Below, piece by piece: positions 7,381-10,107 of a stretch of 10,107 nucleotides of DNA. Under the pieces are notes generated by a model, which did no database searches, was not told the origin of the DNA, and saw only the letters and a list, made by a program, of their open reading frames with translations. Each line of letters starts with the position of its first letter. Position 1 is the first letter of the stretch. Both the position numbers and the translations under genes were made by a program. The stretch spans positions 1-10,107 of the forward strand of contig JACZKP010000046.1 of assembly GCA_014860005.1 (NCBI GenBank), read 5' to 3'. This DNA comes from Verrucomicrobiota bacterium. Its GTDB lineage: Bacteria; Verrucomicrobiota; Verrucomicrobiae; Limisphaerales; UBA11358.

Positions 7381-7388
7381 ACCTTCTA
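7381..7388 (-). promoter_or_regulatory. Ribosome binding site of hsdS
   Basis: On the minus strand AGAAGGTG precedes the ATG at 7375 with a short spacer (GTCGC). The competing ATG at 7719 is preceded by a T/A-rich stretch without such a motif. This decides the hsdS start. Confidence 0.55.
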
Positions 7389-7402
7389 TCCGGGCGCTGC
7401 CT

Positions 7403-7644
7403 GCTTCCCCAACGGGGAAGCGTCCCAAAGCCCAGGGTTGGCCGGAGGCACGACGGCCTACCCTGGGACCATCGCCCAACGCAAGCCAACCCCAACGGGG
7501 TTGTGACTCGGTCGTCATGGCGGCAGCGCGTAGCAACGGGACAAGGCCACAACCCCGGTGGGGTTGGGAAACAAACATTGCCAGGTCCCAGGGTAGCTCG
7601 TGCCTCGCAACCCTGGGCTTGGAGACACAACGCCGTTGGCGTTG
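7403..7644. repeat. Mirrored six-hairpin composite repeat element
   Basis: Six hairpins are arranged as A-B-C then C'-B'-A'. A is GCTTCCCCAACGGGGAAGC (7403-7421). B has arms CCCAGGGTTGGCC (7431-7443) and GGCCTACCCTGGG (7455-7467). C is CAACCCCAACGGGGTTG (7488-7504). C' is CAACCCCGGTGGGGTTG (7550-7566). B' has CCCAGGGT from 7587 and ACCCTGGG to 7617. A' is CAACGCCGTTGGCGTTG (7628-7644). B' read on the minus strand matches B read on the plus strand (both show GAGGCACGA in the loop), so the halves are inverted copies. It is a second palindromic repeat family, distinct from the REPINs, and separates two copies of the hsdS start. Confidence 0.85.
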
Positions 7645-7650
7645 GCAGCC

Positions 7651-7719
7651 AGGCTCCGGCACTGAGCCAAGCCATTCCACGCCGCTGTCCTTGTATTTGG
7701 GATAGCGGGGGAAACTCAT
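7651..7719 (-). pseudogene. Duplicated hsdS 5' fragment
   Basis: Encodes MSFPRYPKYKDSGVEWLGSV then PEP, matching the first 22 or so residues of hsdS at 7375 (MSFPRYPKYKDSGVDWLGQV). The two copies differ at several bases (TTC-CCC versus TTT-CCG, GAA versus GAC, CTT-GGC-TCA versus CTC-GGC-CAG), so they are not a fresh target-site duplication. It may be the remains of another hsdS allele or an old duplication. After the homology the frame enters the composite repeat. Confidence 0.75.
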
Positions 7720-7729
7720 AATGGAAAAA

Positions 7730-7759
7730 GCTGAAACGCTGAACGCTGAAAGCTGAAAT
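7730..7759. repeat. GCTGAA(A/C) short tandem repeat
   Basis: Four consecutive units begin at 7730, 7738, 7745 and 7752 (GCTGAAAC, GCTGAAC, GCTGAAA, GCTGAAAT). It sits between the hsdS fragment and REPIN 4. Confidence 0.65.
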
Positions 7760-7797
7760 CAGGAAAGGGGTCAGCAAAGTGCGGAACGTTAAGCGGG

Positions 7798-7898
7798 CGG
7801 AGCGCCGGTTTCCAAACCGGCTTGGCGCACGCGATGAAACCAGAACGAACCTCTCCGCAGCACGCACGCCCAATGCCGACTGGGAAGTCGGCGCTCCG
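7798..7898 (+). repeat. REPIN-like element 4, opposite orientation
   Basis: The left arm at 7798-7823 has the standard hairpin. The right arm at 7875-7898 has the variant GCCGACTGGGAAGTCGGC. The loop motif GCGATGAAACCAGAACGAAC lies on the plus strand here, so this copy is inverted relative to REPINs 1-3, 5 and 6. Confidence 0.85.
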
Positions 7899-7954
7899 TC
7901 CGAACGACGCCGCCCCAGCCCGGTGCGGGAGTAGAAAGTGAAAAGCGGAACGGC

Positions 7955-8980
7955 TCATTTCGTCCCTCCTTCCAAGGTCTTTTTCACGTGGCGGTCGAAG
8001 TCGGATTCAAACAACCGGTCCTGGACGACGCGGTATTTCTCAAATTCACTTTCAGCAAACGCCTTGGCGACTTCCTGGCTGACCTTGCCGGGATGATCGA
8101 GGATGTCGCGTTCGTTGAATTGCAGGAAGGCGTTCAGCTTGGTGGCCCAATCCTTCATGGTCATGGGAATCTTGCGCTCGGCCTGATCGTCGGCGTAATC
8201 GAGATACATGGTCACGATGCGATCCAGCGATTTCAATTCCTTCACCGTGAGGTAATTTTTCGCGACGGCGACATCCGGCTTGATGATTTTTCCTGACGAC
8301 GCATTTTTCCAGGTGGTCAGTCCCATCCGCTCTTTCTTGCTATCCGCCCGCGCCACGATCAATTCCGCAGCGGTGCGGTCGTGAATGGCGAAATGCAGCT
8401 TGTTCTGCACGGTGGCAAAAAACGTCTGGGTGGTCTCCGCCGCGGCGTCATAATCCATCGCGGTGGCGTAGATGTCGGTGATCTTCTGGTAGAACCGCCG
8501 TTCGCTGGCGCGGATTTCGCGAATCTCGGCCAGCAGGTTCTCGTAATACTCCTGGCTCAGGAACGCGCCGTTCTTCAGCCGCTCCTTGTCCAGCACATAG
8601 CCGCGAATGGCGTAGTCCCGCAGCACGCCGGTGGCCCACTGGCGAAACTGGATGGCGCCGGCGGAGTTCACGCGGAAGCCCACGGCAATGATGGCGTCGA
8701 GGTTGTAGAAAGCCGTGAGATATTGTTTGCCGTCGGCGGCAGTTGTCCGGAATTTCCGGATAACTGAATCTTCCCGCAATTCGACGCTGGCAAATATGTT
8801 TCCCAGATGCTCGCTGATGGTCCGAACATCCACACTGAACAAGGCCGCGATTAGTTTCTGCGTCAGCCAGACGGTTTCCTCGGCCACACGCACTTCGATG
8901 CCGTCGTCGCCCGCTTGCCGGGTGAAGATGAGGAACTCGGCAGTGCTGTTGCGGATTTGGAGTTTCTTGCCGGGCTTCAT
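7955..8980 (-). CDS. rhuM: RhuM family protein
   Basis: A 341-residue protein from the ATG at 8980; the frame stays open further upstream, but only through repeat DNA from a TTG. The family is named after Salmonella RhuM. Members are common inside type I R-M operons and their biochemical role is unsettled. Recognisable blocks are IEVRVAEETVWLTQKLIAALF (28-48, HTH-like), VDVRTISEHLGNIF (50-63), RKFRTTAADGKQYLTAFYNL (75-94), DAIIAVGFRV (95-104) and QFRQWATGVLRDYAIRGY (111-128). A helical C-terminal half follows, including MYLDYADDQAERKIPMTMKD. No signal peptide or membrane segment is seen. The length is normal for the family and there is no frame break. Both ends form ATGA overlaps, with the repeat-derived ORF upstream and with the linking ORF downstream. 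No Shine-Dalgarno sequence precedes the ATG, so coupling to upstream translation is plausible. In the operon it lies between hsdM and hsdS. Confidence 0.88.
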   Translation of the reverse strand: MKPGKKLQIRNSTAEFLIFTRQAGDDGIEVRVAEETVWLTQKLIAALFSVDVRTISEHLGNIFASVELREDSVIRKFRTTAADGKQYLTAFYNLDAIIAVGFRVNSAGAIQFRQWATGVLRDYAIRGYVLDKERLKNGAFLSQEYYENLLAEIREIRASERRFYQKITDIYATAMDYDAAAETTQTFFATVQNKLHFAIHDRTAAELIVARADSKKERMGLTTWKNASSGKIIKPDVAVAKNYLTVKELKSLDRIVTMYLDYADDQAERKIPMTMKDWATKLNAFLQFNERDILDHPGKVSQEVAKAFAESEFEKYRVVQDRLFESDFDRHVKKTLEGGTK

Positions 8981-9519
8981 GACAGGAGATGGTTCACGCC
9001 ACGACGCGGAGACGCGAGGGCGAATGTTTTCAACCGGTAACAAATTGTTACCGGTTGGCAGGTGCGGAGGCGGCGGGTTTTCAGTTGGTGACAGGGTGTC
9101 ACCAACTGGCGGCGCAGGTGTGGGCGGAGCGCCGGTTTCCAAACCGGCTTTCGGCGGCGCAGGGCGGAGATGTTCGTCTTTTCTTCATCACTAACACAAA
9201 GCCGGTTGGGAAACCGGCGCTCCGTTGGAAAACGCGCGCTCATTTGTGAAATGTTCAACCGGTAACAAATTGTTACCGGTTGACTGAGGCAGCGGCGGCC
9301 GGTTTTCAGTTGGTCACAATTTGTCACCAACTGACTGACGTTGCGGCAGACGGCTTTCAATCGGTGACAGGGTGTCACCAACTGGCGGCACAGGTGCGGA
9401 CGGAGCGCCGGTTTCCAAACCGGCTTTCGGCGGCGCAGGGCGGAGATGTTCGTCTTTTCTTCATCGCTGACGCAAAGCCGGTTTGGAAACCGGCGCTCCG
9501 CCGGAAAACGCGCGCTCAT
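8977..9519 (-). CDS. Repeat-derived 180-aa ORF bridging hsdM and rhuM
   Basis: The ATG at 9519 overlaps the hsdM stop (ATGA), and the TGA at 8979-8977 overlaps the rhuM start (ATGA). The protein is two related units: MSARFP-A/T-ERRFPNRLCVSDE, then KTNISALRRRKPVWKPALRP (both REPIN 5 or 6 sequence), then 17-residue repeats of the type QLVTxCxxLK (QLVTPCHRLK, QLVTNCDQLK, QPVTICYRLK) encoded by a palindrome array. All repeat lengths here (51 and 276 bp) are multiples of three, so the frame is preserved. No known domain, signal or membrane segment is seen, and the composition is basic. It may be a translated linker rather than a functional protein; I give roughly equal weight to an incidental ORF. 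Confidence 0.35.
   Translation of the reverse strand: MSARFPAERRFPNRLCVSDEEKTNISALRRRKPVWKPALRPHLCRQLVTPCHRLKAVCRNVSQLVTNCDQLKTGRRCLSQPVTICYRLNISQMSARFPTERRFPNRLCVSDEEKTNISALRRRKPVWKPALRPHLRRQLVTPCHQLKTRRLRTCQPVTICYRLKTFALASPRRGVNHLLS
9082..9245. repeat. Direct repeat, copy 1 (palindrome plus REPIN plus hsdM-end copy)
   Basis: Nearly identical to 9358-9521, offset 276 bp. The copy includes one palindrome, a whole REPIN and a short duplicate of the hsdM 3' end (GGAAAACGCGCGCTCATTTG on the plus strand, from 9227). It indicates a segmental duplication of the hsdM-rhuM spacer. Confidence 0.85.
9125..9224 (-). repeat. REPIN-like element 5
   Basis: The left arm at 9125-9150 and right arm at about 9199-9224 enclose a loop with, on the minus strand, GTTAGTGATGAAGAAAAG and GAACATCTCC. 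It interrupts the 51-bp palindrome array. Confidence 0.9.
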
Positions 9520-9521
9520 TT
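9358..9521. repeat. Direct repeat, copy 2
   Basis: Partner of 9082-9245. This copy abuts the real hsdM stop codon, so it is probably the source and the other the duplicate. Confidence 0.85.
9401..9500 (-). repeat. REPIN-like element 6
   Basis: The arms at 9401-9426 and about 9475-9500 are perfect inverted copies of the common hairpin arm. The loop reads, on the minus strand, GTCAGCGATGAAGAAAAG, nearly identical to REPIN 5. It begins 16 bp after the hsdM stop on the minus strand. Confidence 0.92.
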
Positions 9522-10043
9522 GGTCAGCCCTCCGATCATGGTGAGGATTTTGTCGGTGCAGGTTTTCAACTCGGCATCAATCTCGGCCAGTGGGCGCGGT
9601 GGTTGGAACACGTAGAAGTGGCGGTTGAAGGGAATCTCGTCACCGACCTTGGTTTTGTCGTGGTCAATCCAGGCATCGGGTGCGTGCGGCAACACTTCGC
9701 GTTTGAAATAGGTTTCCACGTTCTCGCTCAGCGGAACGTTCTCGGTGTCTCGCAGATTGGCGTCAGGCACGGGCTGGCCTTTGCGTTTGCCTTTGGTTTC
9801 CAACACCACATTGCCTTTGGCGTCGCGCTCAGGTCGTTCAACGGTGATGGTGCGGTAGCCGAAATCCTCGTTTTTGAAAATGCGGCTGATGGGCGGAGCG
9901 CCGGTTTCCAACCGGCTTGAGGCGGACGATGAATCGAGTGGGGCTGCTTTGTTGGCGCGCGCGTTAACCGAAATTTCACGGTTGAGGCGGGGGCTGGAGC
10001 ATAAAGCGTTGGTTTGCAGGACAACGATCCAAAAGGTCTCCAC
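9516..10043 (-). CDS. hsdM: HsdM C-terminal fragment fused to REP sequence
   Basis: Only 9516-9890 (about 124 residues) resembles HsdM, the N6-adenine methylase of type I systems. It begins ISRIFKNEDFGYRTITVERP and includes DANLRDTENVPLSENVETYF, REVLPHAPDAWID, DKTKVGDEIPFNRHFYVF and a final helix ending in GGLTK. The catalytic NPPF/SAM-binding region lies upstream of this part in the family and is absent from the window. Directly upstream lies a REP arm (9894-9918, read as LETGAPP) and then about 190 bp without HsdM similarity, with an in-frame TGA at 10082-10080. The frame opens at a GTG at 10043, but those first 50 residues are not recognisable. Either hsdM was cut by an insertion, with the rest right of the window, or the 5' part is lost. 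The stop overlaps the ATG of the next ORF. I recognise no gene in 9919-10107. Confidence 0.8.
   Translation of the reverse strand: METFWIVVLQTNALCSSPRLNREISVNARANKAAPLDSSSASSRLETGAPPISRIFKNEDFGYRTITVERPERDAKGNVVLETKGKRKGQPVPDANLRDTENVPLSENVETYFKREVLPHAPDAWIDHDKTKVGDEIPFNRHFYVFQPPRPLAEIDAELKTCTDKILTMIGGLTK
9894..9918 (+). repeat. Single REP arm within hsdM remnant
   Basis: CGGAGC plus GCCGGTTTCCAACCGGC, one base shorter in the hairpin than usual. It is followed on the plus strand by GGACGATGAATC, the start of the REPIN loop motif. No second arm is evident up to the window end, so this is a lone or decayed half. It sits exactly at the breakpoint of HsdM similarity. Confidence 0.8.
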
Positions 10044-10107
10044 TACATTTTTGACTTCGTCTCTTTTTGTTTTGTGGTCTCAGGGACCTGTGGCTGGCGG
10101 ATGCGCG

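Larger units (their letters stand above)
7372..7719 (-). other. Linking ORF: hsdS start fragment plus mirrored insert
   Basis: A 115-codon frame starting with an hsdS-like N-terminus (MSFPRYPKYKDSGVEWLGSV) and running through the hairpin-rich insert to a TGA that overlaps the true hsdS ATG (ATGA 7375-7372). Beyond about 23 residues nothing resembles a protein domain. It is probably a by-product of the insertion, notable for its exact stop/start fit. Confidence 0.3.
7716..7958 (-). other. Linking ORF between rhuM and hsdS fragment
   Basis: An 80-codon frame whose ATG overlaps the rhuM stop (ATGA 7958-7955) and whose TGA overlaps the hsdS-fragment ATG (ATGA 7719-7716). It is made of REPIN 4 and a short GCTGAA repeat and has no recognisable domain. 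The interval holds no other gene. Confidence 0.3.
9031..9384. repeat. 51-bp-period array of 27-bp palindromes
   Basis: Five 27-nt dyads lie at 9031-9057, 9082-9108, 9256-9282, 9307-9333 and 9358-9384. Starts are 51 bp apart except across REPIN 5, where the gap is 174 (51 plus 123). Dyads 1 and 3 have arms CAACCGGTAACAA and TTGTTACCGGTTG. The others are of type CAGTTGGTGACA and TGTCACCAACTG. Changes in one arm are mostly matched in the other. The spacers are 24 bp, GC-rich and end in a similar GG(C/T)TTT-like sequence. Confidence 0.9.

Noticed and set aside
7376..7873. N-terminal extension of HsdS up to 7873
   Set aside because: The extra residues come from the mirrored repeat and REPIN 4. 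The ATG at 7375 has a ribosome binding site and begins the normal HsdS sequence.
8981..9142. N-terminal extension of RhuM by 54 residues from a TTG at 9142
   Set aside because: The extension is translated REP and palindrome DNA, Pro-rich and unlike the family. The ATG at 8980 gives the usual length.
9031..9384. CRISPR array
   Set aside because: The 27-nt repeats and 24-nt spacers resemble CRISPR dimensions, but the repeats are full palindromes of two classes, the spacers are similar to each other, a REPIN interrupts the series, and no cas genes are present.

Overview
The window looks like an accessory, repeat-rich stretch of a GC-rich Verrucomicrobiota-type chromosome. I infer this from a palindromic repeat family whose arms read GCCGGTTTCCAAACCGGC, from a REP-associated tyrosine transposase (RAYT) relic, and from an AAA ATPase type I associate with that phylum. 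The taxonomy is my judgement, not a search result.

Left part (1-2000): a plus-strand AAA/TnsC-like ATPase gene (226-1662) with an altered Walker A motif (GK-P instead of GK-S/T). A small minus-strand gene (1605-1802) follows, bracketed by two diverged copies of a short former coding segment (1489-1568 and 1878-1939). Two terminator-like hairpins here point to the minus strand.

Right part (2000-10107): a type I restriction-modification operon on the minus strand, read right to left. It holds the C-terminal end of hsdM, a repeat-derived 180-codon ORF, a rhuM-like gene, an hsdS start fragment followed by a mirrored multi-hairpin insert, full-length hsdS, a dead RAYT gene and hsdR. hsdR is split by one in-frame TAA. 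hsdM in this window is only a 3' fragment, fused to a REP sequence and unrelated DNA. The RAYT has lost its HUH segment and carries frame breaks. hsdS and rhuM look intact. The locus therefore resembles an R-M system being colonised and eroded by repeats.

The most striking feature is that every junction from the hsdM 3' end to the hsdR start is a 4-base stop/start overlap (ATGA seven times, GTGA once). The repeat-filled gaps between recognised genes are themselves open reading frames that fit these overlaps. The roughly 100-bp REPIN-like element (six copies plus a single arm) carries a conserved ATGA in its loop. Two REP copies supply the last residues and stop codon of HsdS and of the RAYT. 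A separate 51-bp-period array of 27-bp palindromes, with base-pair-preserving differences between units, fills the hsdM-rhuM gap in frame. Ribosomes could in principle pass from gene to gene through the inserted repeats, but that is an inference.
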